From: Pseudomonadota bacterium
GTDB taxonomy: Bacteria; Pseudomonadota; Alphaproteobacteria; UBA1280; RI-95
Direction: 5' to 3'
NCBI GenBank assembly: GCA_016125375.1
Contig: WGLU01000006.1
Span: 62,001-126,000 of the forward strand
DNA length: 64,000 nt
Part shown: positions 17,534 through 28,513 of the stretch, one piece after another
Layout: the number at the start of each line of letters is the position of its first letter
Position numbering within the stretch: position 1 is the stretch's first letter
The notes under the pieces: model-generated
Told to the model about the DNA's origin: nothing
What the model saw: the letters and a program-made list of their open reading frames with translations, nothing else
Databases searched by the model: none
Translations under genes and position numbers: made by a program

Positions 17534-19060
17534 ATGGTCGCCCACGTTGCCACCGTTGCGCTGGAGGGGATTACCGCCACGCCTGTGGACGTGCAGGTGC
17601 AGCTCCGTAGCGGCCTGACGGCTTTTCAGGTGGTTGGCCTGCCCGACGGCGCCGTGCGCGAAAGCCGCGAGCGCGTGCAGGCGGCGCTGCACAGTCTGGG
17701 TCTTTCTTTGCCTGCCAAGCGCATTACCGTGAATCTTTCCCCCGCTGATTTGAGCAAGGAAGGCAGCCATTACGACCTGCCCATCGCTGTTGGCCTGCTG
17801 ATAGGGCTGGGTATTTTGCCTGCCGACGCTGCCGAAGGCGCCCTGTTTATGGGTGAACTGAGCCTGGACGGTAAGCTCCGCCGTGTCGGTGGTGTGCTGC
17901 CTGCGGCCATGAGTGCCGTCGCCCAGCGGCTGGAACGTATTTTTGTACCCACAGCCAACGCTAAAGAAGCGGCTTGGGCGGGGGAAATCACCGTCTACGG
18001 GGCGGACTCCCTGGTGGATATCCTCAAGCACCTCAAAGGTGAGCAAACGCTTACTGACACCGTGGCAATGCCCGAAAAACAAGGTGCACTGGCCGGTATT
18101 CCGGACTTTAGGGACGTCCGCGGGCAAGAAGCCGCCAAGCGCGCTGCTGAAATCGCCGCCGCAGGCGGGCATAACCTGCTGATGGTGGGGCCTCCGGGCA
18201 GCGGTAAAAGCATGATTGCCCAGCGTCTGCCGGCCCTGCTGCCGCCCATGAGTGCAACCGAAGCGCTGGAAGTGAGCATGATTCACTCTGTCGGCGGCCA
18301 CCTGCCGGAGGCTGGCCTGTTGCTGGCGCGGCCTTTCCGCGACCCGCACCATAGTGCTTCTGCCGTGTCGCTGACGGGTGGCGGCCACAATGCCCAGCCG
18401 GGGGAGATGTCCCTCGCCCACCGCGGCGTGCTGTTTTTGGACGAACTGCCCGAGTTCCCCCGTAACGTGCTGGAAACCCTCCGCCAGCCGCTGGAAGCAG
18501 GCACTATTACCATCAGCCGTGCCCGTGCCCACGTGCGCTACCCGGCGCGCTTCCAGCTTGTTGCAGCCATGAACCCCTGCCCGTGCGGGTATCTGGGCCA
18601 CCCGCATACCAAGTGTACGGATACACCCCGTCAGGTACAGGCGTACCGTAACCGCCTGTCTGGCCCGCTATTGGACAGGATTGACCTGCATATCGAGGTC
18701 CCCGCCGTGCTGGCCACCGACCTCGCCCTGCCAGCCCCTAAGGAGGGAACGGCAGAAATGGCAGCCCGCGTGGCAAAAGCCCGCGCCATCCAACAGAAGC
18801 GTTATCAGGGTACAGCTGTGACCTGCAATGCGGAGCTGAGCGGTGATTTACTGACAGAATACACAAAACTGGATTCTGAAAGTCAGGAACTTCTCACAAG
18901 GGCCGCAACGGTATACAATTTGTCGGCGCGTGCTTACCACCGTGCGCTCCGGTTGGCGCGCACAATTGCAGACCTTTCGGGCACGGCCGATATCCAGCGT
19001 ACCCATGTGGCGGAGGCGCTGTCCTACCGTCCTCAGTCAGGTCTTGAACAAACGGCCTGA
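17534..19060 (+). CDS. comM: YifB/ComM-type AAA+ ATPase with Mg-chelatase domain
   Basis: The 508-aa protein has the N-terminal Lon-protease-like ChlI fold (GLPDGAVRESRERVQAAL, LSPADLSKEGSHYDLPIAVG). The AAA+ module carries Walker A GPPGSGKSM at ~215 and Walker B VLFLDELPEF, followed by a C-terminal Mg_chelatase_C helical domain. ComM is a hexameric helicase driving branch migration in natural transformation and homologous recombination; many non-competent bacteria also carry it. GAGGAGAGG precedes ATG 17534. Last member of the mnmE-led run. Confidence 0.93.
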   Translation: MVAHVATVALEGITATPVDVQVQLRSGLTAFQVVGLPDGAVRESRERVQAALHSLGLSLPAKRITVNLSPADLSKEGSHYDLPIAVGLLIGLGILPADAAEGALFMGELSLDGKLRRVGGVLPAAMSAVAQRLERIFVPTANAKEAAWAGEITVYGADSLVDILKHLKGEQTLTDTVAMPEKQGALAGIPDFRDVRGQEAAKRAAEIAAAGGHNLLMVGPPGSGKSMIAQRLPALLPPMSATEALEVSMIHSVGGHLPEAGLLLARPFRDPHHSASAVSLTGGGHNAQPGEMSLAHRGVLFLDELPEFPRNVLETLRQPLEAGTITISRARAHVRYPARFQLVAAMNPCPCGYLGHPHTKCTDTPRQVQAYRNRLSGPLLDRIDLHIEVPAVLATDLALPAPKEGTAEMAARVAKARAIQQKRYQGTAVTCNAELSGDLLTEYTKLDSESQELLTRAATVYNLSARAYHRALRLARTIADLSGTADIQRTHVAEALSYRPQSGLEQTA

Positions 19061-19116
19061 TTTTTTGCCCTTTGCGGGGGTTCCAAAACCGCAGTCAAAG
19101 GGGTACAGTAAAGCGC

Positions 19117-19587
19117 ATGAAAACAAAAATAACCCTTCTCATCACACTTTGTTTGGCCGTTGCACCAGCTGTGCTGCGGGCCGAGGATGCGCAGGAGTTC
19201 GCTGCTTTTTTCGGTAGCCTGCGGGATGACAAGGTGAACGTGCGTGCCGGCCCCGGTACCCAGTACCCCATTCTTTGGGTCTATAAAATGGATGGCTACC
19301 CTGTACGCGTCATTGCCAAGTATCAGAACTGGCTGAAAGTTCGCGATGTGGAAGGAGAGGAAGGCTGGGTCTACCGTAACTTTGTCAGCCGCCGCCAGAG
19401 TGCGATTGTTCAAAGCGACAGCCCGATTGCCCTGACCAAGGACCGCGAGGGCAGGAAAATCATTGCCCGCTTGGAAAATGGTGTGATTGCCCGGGTGGAC
19501 AAGTGCGAGGTCGGTCAGTGCCTGCTGGTTGTCAGCGGCATGAAGGGCTGGGCGGATAAAACCCGTTTGGCAATGGTAGGTAAATAA
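19117..19587 (+). CDS. Secreted bacterial SH3-domain protein, 156 aa
   Basis: A cleavable signal peptide (basic MKTK, hydrophobic core, cleavage after LRA) is followed by two SH3-like barrels. The first contains VNVRAGPGTQYPILWVY and GWVYRNFVS, the SH3_3 hallmarks; the second is around residues 90-150. Such domains bind peptidoglycan or extracellular protein partners. ATG 19117 is chosen as the natural signal-peptide start; the frame opens 45 bases earlier. It is convergent with the next gene, four bases apart, with no terminator between them. Confidence 0.87.
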   Translation: MKTKITLLITLCLAVAPAVLRAEDAQEFAAFFGSLRDDKVNVRAGPGTQYPILWVYKMDGYPVRVIAKYQNWLKVRDVEGEEGWVYRNFVSRRQSAIVQSDSPIALTKDREGRKIIARLENGVIARVDKCEVGQCLLVVSGMKGWADKTRLAMVGK

Positions 19588-19591
19588 AGGG

Positions 19592-20110
19592 CTATTGGCC
19601 TGTATTCACGCCGCCCTGAGGGGCTTCCTGATCAAGGTTCTCGTAAAGCGTCTTCAACAGTGCCAGGAACTGGTCTGTGGTGATGTCGCCGTTCTTTACA
19701 GCGTTGAGCATTTCTTCTTCTAGGTCGTGCATATCCTGCTTGTATTCGGCCTGATACTTACCGGTCAGCAAATACAGCAACTCGTCACGTACACTCCAGT
19801 CACCGCTTTGCAATTTGGCGGGAATATCCGACGCATAGTATTTGTCCATAAATGCCCGGGTATGGAACAACCACTGACGCTCGAAAGCGCTCACGGCACC
19901 CTCGCTCAGGTTATCTGCCTTGGAGTGGATAACACCGAGGTTCTTTTTGGTGTCTTTCCACAACTGTTGGACGTGGGGCTGGTTCCACAGTTTCATTACC
20001 TTCTGTCTTACCAGCTGTTCATCGCCGCTGGAGGATGCATACGCTGCCGTTGCCGTCAGAACAAAACAGGCCGCCGCAAAGGCGGTTGCAATCACGGATT
20101 TATTCATCAT
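19592..20110 (-). CDS. Secreted helical protein of unknown function, 172 aa
   Basis: A signal peptide with cleavage near AYA-SSS leads to a wholly helical, charged mature domain of about 145 residues without cysteines. It is probably periplasmic. The C-terminal part has acidic helices (HDLEEEMLNAVKNGD, LLKTLYENLDQE). No family recognised. It is transcribed away from maf and converges with the SH3 gene. Confidence 0.78.
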   Translation of the reverse strand: MMNKSVIATAFAAACFVLTATAAYASSSGDEQLVRQKVMKLWNQPHVQQLWKDTKKNLGVIHSKADNLSEGAVSAFERQWLFHTRAFMDKYYASDIPAKLQSGDWSVRDELLYLLTGKYQAEYKQDMHDLEEEMLNAVKNGDITTDQFLALLKTLYENLDQEAPQGGVNTGQ

Positions 20111-20282
20111 CGGCGCGTATCCCTCTCGTCCGCTAAAATATACTTAACATGTGGGCATCCACGGTGTGGATATCAACAAGTTTGCCGTAAGAGCGCGCGG
20201 CCTCAAAGGCTTTTTTGCCTGTTGTCAGCACGGGGGTAAATGCCGTAACGTGCAATCAGTTGCGCAAAAAATAAGGCAAACC

Positions 20283-20894
20283 ATGCTCAAGCACCGTATT
20301 ACCCACCTTGTTCCGCTCATTCTTGCCAGTACGTCAGAGGGCCGACGCGCCCAACTGACGCGTGCGGGCCTGACGTTTGATTGTATGCAACCGCTGACGG
20401 ATGAAGAAGACGTCAAACCCACCATTGCCCACCTGCCGCTCGACCAGCAGGCGCTGGCGCTGGCACGGGTCAAAGGCGAGGCCTTGAGCGCCGCCCACCC
20501 GGACAAGGTAGTCATTTCCGGCGACCAGATTTGTGCGCTGGGGGATGAGATCCTCCACAAACCCCTGACCAACGACCGCGCTGCCCAGCAGTTGGCGCAC
20601 ATGTCGGGCAAGACGCACCAGTTGTATACTGGTGGGTGCCTTTTCCGCGGCGGAAAGGTGATCTGGGAGGATGTCACCATCACCTCCCTCCACATGCGCG
20701 AGCTTTACCAGCAGGAAATTGACCGCTATGTCCTGCTCGAAGATGTACGTTTTTCAAGCGCCAGCTACAAAATCGAGGGGCTTGGCCTGCACCTGATGGA
20801 GCGGATTGATGGTGATACTAACGCCATTATGGGGCTGCCGCTGGTGGGCATCCTCAACGCTCTCCACAGCCATAAACTCATCAAGATAGGGTGA
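20283..20894 (+). CDS. maf: Maf-family nucleoside triphosphate pyrophosphatase
   Basis: Hydrolyses non-canonical or canonical NTPs to NMP and pyrophosphate. The 203-aa protein has the N-terminal LILASTSEGRRAQL (usual S-x-S-P-R-R, here S-T-S-E-G-R-R), the VISGDQ loop carrying the catalytic acid, and SSASYKIEGLG. AAGG lies seven bases before ATG 20283. The coaE start follows immediately, as often in alphaproteobacteria. Confidence 0.9.
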   Translation: MLKHRITHLVPLILASTSEGRRAQLTRAGLTFDCMQPLTDEEDVKPTIAHLPLDQQALALARVKGEALSAAHPDKVVISGDQICALGDEILHKPLTNDRAAQQLAHMSGKTHQLYTGGCLFRGGKVIWEDVTITSLHMRELYQQEIDRYVLLEDVRFSSASYKIEGLGLHLMERIDGDTNAIMGLPLVGILNALHSHKLIKIG

Positions 20895-20899
20895 GGCGC

Positions 20900-21532
20900 A
20901 TGTACATTCTGGGGCTGACAGGCGGAATTGCAGGCGGTAAGAGCACCGTCGCCAAGCTGTTTGCCGCCCACGGTGCGGCCATTGTGGATGCTGACGCCAT
21001 TACCCACCAGCTCCAAAAAGCCGGCACGCCGCAAACAGCCGCAATTGCCGCCAAGCTGGGGCAAAATGTGCTGGATGCCGAGGGCAATCTCGACCGCCGT
21101 GCCCTGTCGGCCGCCATCGCCGCGGATAAGGGTGTGCTGACGTTTTTGGAGCATATCCTCCACCCCGCCGTCCGGCAGGAAGAGAAGCGTCAGGTCGCCG
21201 CCGCTGCAAAAGCTGGTAAAACCCTCGTTATTCTCGACGTTCCCCTGATGTACGAGGCCGAAAGCCACCTGCTGTGCGATGCGGTAGCCGTGTGCGATGC
21301 GCCCGAGCACATCCGCAAGGTCCGCGCCTTCGAGCGGGGTCATATGACCGAAGAAAAATGGCAGACCATCAAAGCCCGGCGCCTGCCCGAGGCCGAGATG
21401 TTCGCCCGCGCCGACATCCTCATCCCCACCAGCAGCGATATTGCTACCACAGAAAGTTTTGTAAAAAGTCTGTATACAAGACTTTCCGGAATGACAGGTC
21501 AGACTTGGCCTAAAGAATGGTCAAATATATGA
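20900..21532 (+). CDS. coaE: Dephospho-CoA kinase
   Basis: Last step of coenzyme A synthesis: ATP-dependent phosphorylation of the ribose 3'-OH. The 210-aa P-loop kinase starts MYILGLTGGIAGGKSTVAKLF and has DADAITHQL, LDVPLMYE and the lid arginines. The upstream GTG at 20891 is less likely because GAGG lies just before ATG 20900. It is coupled to maf, six bases downstream. A TGTATACA at 21471 falls inside the C-terminal coding region. Confidence 0.95.
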   Translation: MYILGLTGGIAGGKSTVAKLFAAHGAAIVDADAITHQLQKAGTPQTAAIAAKLGQNVLDAEGNLDRRALSAAIAADKGVLTFLEHILHPAVRQEEKRQVAAAAKAGKTLVILDVPLMYEAESHLLCDAVAVCDAPEHIRKVRAFERGHMTEEKWQTIKARRLPEAEMFARADILIPTSSDIATTESFVKSLYTRLSGMTGQTWPKEWSNI

Positions 21533-21604
21533 TTTTGTTTGTTAATTTTAAATGTTTACCATAAGATACATAAAACAAAGAGAACAAATACAAAAGGTGA
21601 CGCT

Positions 21605-22450
21605 TTGAGTAAACCATTCAAGCTGTTCAGCGTACTTGTGACGCTGTTTTTTTTGTCCCATGCGCAAGGTACGCAAGCGCAGGACACCACAGGTTGGCGC
21701 CACTACGACAATAGTGCCCACGGATTCTAGTTTTCTTACCCGGAAGGGTGGTCGTTACAAGTGAATGCAGGTGAGGTGACACTTGTGGCTCCGTCAGACC
21801 CAAACGATATTGCTGGACTCGTCAACTGCAGCCTTTCCTCTTCTCCTTTGCCAATTGGTGATACAGATACCGAGCGGCAGGCGGCATTGGAAACCGCAAA
21901 AAACAGAAAACCTGCTGGCTATGAGCCCATAGAAAAAACGGACAACAGCGATTTGGATGGTCACCCGACATTCTTTCATATCGGTAAACTAACCATGAAA
22001 CCCGCTAACGATAGTGCACCACTTGTTTTTGGACTGTTCCAAAGGGCAGCAATTGTGCACACACAGCTTTATATGCTGACCTGCTCAGTTGGTGCTGACT
22101 ATATTGACAAACACAAACCAATCATCGAACAGGTTGCACACACGGTCAAAATTTCCCCCGATTTTCACGAAAGTGCTGCCTCGTTAGGCGTCAATATCAA
22201 GGCGCTGATTGTTGGGTTCTTGGTGTTGGGCGTGTTTGGTTTCGGCCCGGCTATTTTGTTGCGCTGGGTGGTTTACCGTAATCCGTTGAGCAAAAAAGCG
22301 GCCTTACTATGGACTCTCGGTTTGACGATTGCGGAAGCTCTGGCACTTGTACAGCTGACGGATACCCGTAAGTCTGTTTTGCCGGTCATTTTTGCGGTGG
22401 GTAGCTACATTATCCTAACGGTCGGGAAGGCTCGGAAAGAGGACGAATAA
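21605..22450 (+). pseudogene. Secreted/membrane PsbP-like protein interrupted by an in-frame TAG
   Basis: One continuous frame runs from a TTG start at 21605 (AAAGGTGA upstream) to the TAA at 22450, except for TAG at 21728-21730. Before it are a signal peptide and WRHYDNSAHGF; directly after come FSYPEGWSLQV and a further 230 codons. H-G-F-S-F-x-Y-P-x-G-W is a common pattern in such proteins, so TAG probably replaced a serine codon (TCG). The C-terminal half has two or three membrane helices and a cytosolic KARKEDE tail. Base composition is more AT-rich than the neighbours. It could be a recent pseudogene, an amber-readthrough gene or a sequencing error. Confidence 0.75.
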
Positions 22451-22468
22451 TCCGTGTTCGTTGAACAA

Positions 22469-22495
22469 AAAACGCCCCTTTTCAGGGGCGTTTTT
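22469..22495. terminator. Bidirectional terminator before gyrB end
   Basis: AACGCCCCT-TTTC-AGGGGCGTT with A and T runs on either side, between convergent genes ending at 22450 and 22510. Confidence 0.9.
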
Positions 22496-22509
22496 ATGCG
22501 GTTGTACGG

Positions 22510-24960
<2,451 letters not shown>

Positions 24961-25003
24961 TTAAAAAGCCCTTAACTGTACCATTTTTCGCGCTTTTTAG
25001 GCA

Positions 25004-25034
25004 CAAAAAAAGCCCGCCCCACGAGGGGGCGGGC
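25004..25034 (-). terminator. Terminator of the first HtrA-like gene
   Basis: Minus strand GCCCGCCCC-CTCGT-GGGGCGGGC followed by seven T, ten bases after the stop codon. Confidence 0.92.
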
Positions 25035-25044
25035 AGGTCGGTTG

Positions 25045-26229
25045 TTACTTGGCTTCCTTGCGCTTGAGCGCCTTGATGAACGGCATGTCGCTCATATGCT
25101 CGACGACGATGCCGAAGGCACCTTCGCCGAAGGTCTCGGCCGCTGCGTAGAAGCTATCCACGCTATCGACCGGGCACATGGCGCCGTCGTGCAGGTTCAT
25201 CACCGCGCGGATGAAATCGCCGCGTTCGACGTGAGCCTTTTCGGCGGGCGAGCCGGCTTCCACGCTCTGGACCATCAGGCCCATCTGCGGGTTGTCCAGC
25301 AGGACCAGGCCGAAGTTGTCGTAGACGACGCTCTTGCCGACACGGACCACCCGCGACGGGATGGTGATGCTGACCAGCTCTTCCTTGCCCGCACGCAGCA
25401 GGCGGAAGATGACTGCTTCACCGGCGTAGCGCTGAAGCGCGTAGTTGAACGCTTCGGCCTGCTTCATCCGGATATCGCCGATCTGGAGGATCAGGTCACC
25501 GAACAGCAGCTTGCCACCGAGCGCACTGCGCTCGTCCACCGTGTTGACCACGATGCCGCGGGTGTTGCGGCGGCCGTAGGCCTCGGCCAGAACCGGATCG
25601 ACGGCGCGGGCCATGAGCGAGATGTCCGTCGGCATGACGCTGCCGCCGTGGGTCAGGATCTGGTCGACAACGCGCATGAAGTCGTTGATCTTGATCGAGA
25701 ACCCCAGATTCACTTGGCCACCGCCGACGATGACCGCCGCCGAGTTGATGCCGATGAGCTCGCCGCTGTTGTTGAACAGGCCGCCGCCGGAGTTACCGGG
25801 GCTGATGGCTGCGTCCGTCTGGAAGCACGGCAGGCTGGGCAGGCTGAACTGGTCACGCTGGCTGATGATGCCGCCCGTGATCGTGAACTTGAGGCCGGCG
25901 TCGAGGGGCGAACCCACGGCGAAGACCTGGTCACGAACGTCGACCTTGTCCGAGTCGCCGATGATGGCGGTCGGCATGTTGGCCGGGGCGTCCTTCAACT
26001 CCAGCACAGCCACATCCGAAGCCGGGCACATGCCGATGAGCTTGGCATCGTAGTGCTCGTCCTCGAAAGTCTCCACGGTCAGGGACTTGAAGGTCCCCAC
26101 GCAGTGGGCATTGGTGATGACCAGCGTGCGGTCGCCGCGCGTGACGAGCACGCCGGAGCCGAGGCTGGCGCTTTCGTGCGAACGACGGAACAGGAAGACA
26201 GAAGTTGCCTGGATGTTGTCGGTTTTCAT
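25045..26229 (-). CDS. HtrA-like trypsin-fold serine protease with C-terminal PDZ-like domains (A)
   Basis: The 394-aa protein has the catalytic triad His42 (TNAHCVG), Asp72 (ASDVAVLE) and Ser147 (GNSGGG). Two PDZ-like regions follow, one around FGDLILQIGDIRM and a second around GDFIRAVMN. It has no signal peptide or membrane anchor, so unlike DegP/DegS it is predicted cytosolic. ATG 26229 is preferred to the open frame to 26280 because GGAG lies upstream. The leader is pyrimidine-rich, codons end in C/G and it has its own terminator. First of three similar genes in a row. Confidence 0.9.
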   Translation of the reverse strand: MKTDNIQATSVFLFRRSHESASLGSGVLVTRGDRTLVITNAHCVGTFKSLTVETFEDEHYDAKLIGMCPASDVAVLELKDAPANMPTAIIGDSDKVDVRDQVFAVGSPLDAGLKFTITGGIISQRDQFSLPSLPCFQTDAAISPGNSGGGLFNNSGELIGINSAAVIVGGGQVNLGFSIKINDFMRVVDQILTHGGSVMPTDISLMARAVDPVLAEAYGRRNTRGIVVNTVDERSALGGKLLFGDLILQIGDIRMKQAEAFNYALQRYAGEAVIFRLLRAGKEELVSITIPSRVVRVGKSVVYDNFGLVLLDNPQMGLMVQSVEAGSPAEKAHVERGDFIRAVMNLHDGAMCPVDSVDSFYAAAETFGEGAFGIVVEHMSDMPFIKALKRKEAK

Positions 26230-26342
26230 GATGTTTTTTCTCCAGCCGGAAACGGCAAAAAGAGAGGAAAAAGAAAGCAAGATGTGTAGCGGACTACCGA
26301 TAGCATTTCTTCCCTCGTGGGGGGTATTTCAAGGGCTTAGCA

Positions 26343-26376
26343 TAAAAAAAACGCCCCCCGCGAGGGAGGGCGTTTC
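26343..26376 (-). terminator. Terminator of the second HtrA-like gene
   Basis: Minus strand CGCCCTCC-CTCGC-GGGGGGCG, with one G-T pair, followed by eight T. Confidence 0.88.
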
Positions 26377-26390
26377 GTTTGATGGCGGAT

Positions 26391-27539
26391 TTACGCGCTT
26401 TTGCGCTTGAGGCCGCGGAGCGTTTCCTGCCCCTTTTCCTCGACCTTGACGAGGAAGGCCTTCTTGCCAAAGCTGCGCGTACGCTTGTTGAAGGCGCCGA
26501 TGGTCTTGACCTCTTCCCAGCCGTCTGCCGTGGGCAGGGCCAGAATGATGTCACCCGGTTCGAAGTCGGCACGCTCGGCGGGCGAACCCGCTTCCACACC
26601 GACAACCACCAGACCCATCTGGCGCTCGTTCTTGAGCGCGAGGCCGTAGGCATTGTAGTTCAGCTTGTGGCTGGACCCCATCTGCACGGCCGGAATCGGC
26701 AGTTGCACCTGCATCTCGCGGCCATCACGCAGCAGCGTGACGGCAACCTCGTACCCGGCGAACTTCTGCAGGGCATAGGTCAGGCTGTCGCTCGTGCGGA
26801 TGCGCACATCGCCCACATGGAGGATGACGTCGCCGAACTTCAGCACCGTGCTCGAAACGCAGCGCTTTTCGATGACGTCGACCACCACGCCACGGGTGTG
26901 GCGCAGGCCCAGTGCCTCGGACAGAATGGGATCGAGCCCCTTACCGCCGAAGTACACACCCGGCACAACCGCACCGCCAAAGGCGAGGATCTGGCCGGCA
27001 ATGCGCAGCACATCGTTGATTTTCAGGGCAAAGGCGATGCCCGAGTTCTCGATGCCCGAGGAGTTGATGCCGATGAGCTCGCCCGCCTCGTTGAACAGGC
27101 CACCGCCGGAGTTACCGGAGTTGATGGCCGCGTCCACCTGGAAGCAGGGGATAATCGACAGCGAGAAATTTTCCTCGAGGCTGATGATGCCCCGGGTGAT
27201 GGTGAACTTCAGGCTGGAGTCGAGCGGCGAGCCGACGGCGTCCACGGTATCGCGGGCGCGCACCAGATCGGAGTTGCCGATCCTCAGGGGCTTGAGGCCG
27301 GTCGTGTCGTCCAGCACCAGCACAGCAACGTCCGACGCCTCGTCGGCGCCGACAATCCGTGCCTTGCGGAAGTCGTTGGTCCACGTCTCGATGGTCAGGT
27401 CGCGCACGTGCTCGACGCAGTGGGCGTTGGTCAGGATGTAGATGGCGTCGTTGATCTCCACAATCACGCCGGAGCCAAGGCTGGCGCCTTCGGCCGAGCG
27501 GTTGTAGATGACAACGGTCCCCTGTTGAATGGGATGCAT
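26391..27539 (-). CDS. HtrA-like trypsin-fold serine protease with C-terminal PDZ-like domains (B)
   Basis: This 382-aa paralogue of the preceding protease has His40 (TNAHCVEH), Asp70 (ASDVAVLV) and Ser144 (GNSGGG). PDZ-like segments occur at FGDVILHVGDVRI and in AGSPAERADFEPGDIILAL. ATG 27539 is chosen because GGAGG is eight bases upstream; the frame opens at 27662 but the added stretch reads as a shadow. No signal peptide. It has its own pyrimidine-rich leader and terminator, so the tandem arrangement is three single-gene units rather than one operon. Confidence 0.9.
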   Translation of the reverse strand: MHPIQQGTVVIYNRSAEGASLGSGVIVEINDAIYILTNAHCVEHVRDLTIETWTNDFRKARIVGADEASDVAVLVLDDTTGLKPLRIGNSDLVRARDTVDAVGSPLDSSLKFTITRGIISLEENFSLSIIPCFQVDAAINSGNSGGGLFNEAGELIGINSSGIENSGIAFALKINDVLRIAGQILAFGGAVVPGVYFGGKGLDPILSEALGLRHTRGVVVDVIEKRCVSSTVLKFGDVILHVGDVRIRTSDSLTYALQKFAGYEVAVTLLRDGREMQVQLPIPAVQMGSSHKLNYNAYGLALKNERQMGLVVVGVEAGSPAERADFEPGDIILALPTADGWEEVKTIGAFNKRTRSFGKKAFLVKVEEKGQETLRGLKRKSA

Positions 27540-27650
27540 AGGGCACCTCCGCGGTTGGGGGAAGCATGCAAAAGGGCATATGAGAGAAAAGAAAGAGGTA
27601 ACCTTGTATACACAGCAGATTAGACGATACCGGTGCAACAGGCAACAAAA

Positions 27651-27677
27651 GAAAAAGGCCACCCAAAGGTGGCCTTT
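27651..27677 (-). terminator. Terminator of the short HtrA-like gene
   Basis: Minus strand AGGCCACC-TTTG-GGTGGCCT followed by a T-rich run, directly after the stop codon. Confidence 0.85.
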
Positions 27678-27679
27678 CG

Positions 27680-28321
27680 TTAGATGTCGTCGCAGCAGTC
27701 GTTCGGCTTCTGACAGGAGCCGATGATCTTGCGAGCTTCGCAGAGCGCCTGATTCGCCTTGATGGCGAAACCGATGCCGTGGGAGGCGCCGGTCGGGCTC
27801 TTGATGAACGTGTTGATGCCGATCAGCTCGCCGTCCATGTTGAACAGGCCGCCACCGGAGTTACCCGGGTTGATGGCGGTGTCGGTCTGGAACAGGTCCA
27901 GACGGTTCACGTCCGGCTTCTTGCGCGCGCTGTGGCTGATGATGCCTTGGCTGACCGAGAAGGTCTCGCCCATGGGGCCGCCGATGGCGAAAACGCCCTT
28001 ACCGGCCTTGATGGCGCGGCAGTCACCCTTGGTCACCGGCTTGATGCCCGGGAACGGAGTGATTTTGATCACGGCAACGTCGGCCTTCTTGTCCAGACCC
28101 ACCAGCTTGGCCGGGAAGGTCTGACCGTCGAAGGTTTCCACCTCGATGGTGCCGCCGCCGCCCGCAACGTGGGCGTTGGTCAGGATGTGACCGTCGGTGT
28201 CGATGATGACGCCGGAGCCGTGCCCCGCCATCTGCTTGACGCCACCGAAAGTGCTGAAGATGTTGATCGCCACGCAGGAGGGCATGGCCTTGTCAACGGC
28301 TTTGGAAATGTCGTGGGACAT
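27680..28321 (-). CDS. Short HtrA-like serine protease, protease domain only (C)
   Basis: The 213-aa protein contains only the trypsin-like domain: His51 (TNAHVAG), Asp81 (KADVAVIK), Ser155 (GNSGGG). No PDZ domain and no signal peptide are present. A glycine-rich stretch follows the His. The C-terminus has a cysteine cluster (GSCQKPNDCC). GAGGGGAGA precedes ATG 28321. It shares the C/G-ending codon use and pyrimidine-rich leader of its two tandem relatives. Substrate delivery without PDZ is unexplained; a regulator or dedicated partner is possible. Confidence 0.88.
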   Translation of the reverse strand: MSHDISKAVDKAMPSCVAINIFSTFGGVKQMAGHGSGVIIDTDGHILTNAHVAGGGGTIEVETFDGQTFPAKLVGLDKKADVAVIKITPFPGIKPVTKGDCRAIKAGKGVFAIGGPMGETFSVSQGIISHSARKKPDVNRLDLFQTDTAINPGNSGGGLFNMDGELIGINTFIKSPTGASHGIGFAIKANQALCEARKIIGSCQKPNDCCDDI

Positions 28322-28513
28322 GTGATATCTCCCCTCATACCTGAGGGCTGGAAAGAAAGAGGAAAACCCGCTAGAGGGAACGCCAAAAGGGAAAAAAGAT
28401 CACCGTAACAAACAGAAAGTCTAGCAGCCGCCGCGCCTGAAACAAACGTTTATCTGAAATCCGGGGGTGCGACTGCGAACGGTGGAGATGTTGGATAAGT
28501 GTATACAGCGTTC
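28322..28513. other. 192-bp gap between the protease cluster and recF
   Basis: The gap holds the pyrimidine-rich leader of the short protease (minus strand, about 28325-28380) and a TGTATACA palindrome at 28500-28507, just after the recF stop codon. No terminator hairpin is obvious for recF. Confidence 0.5.
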
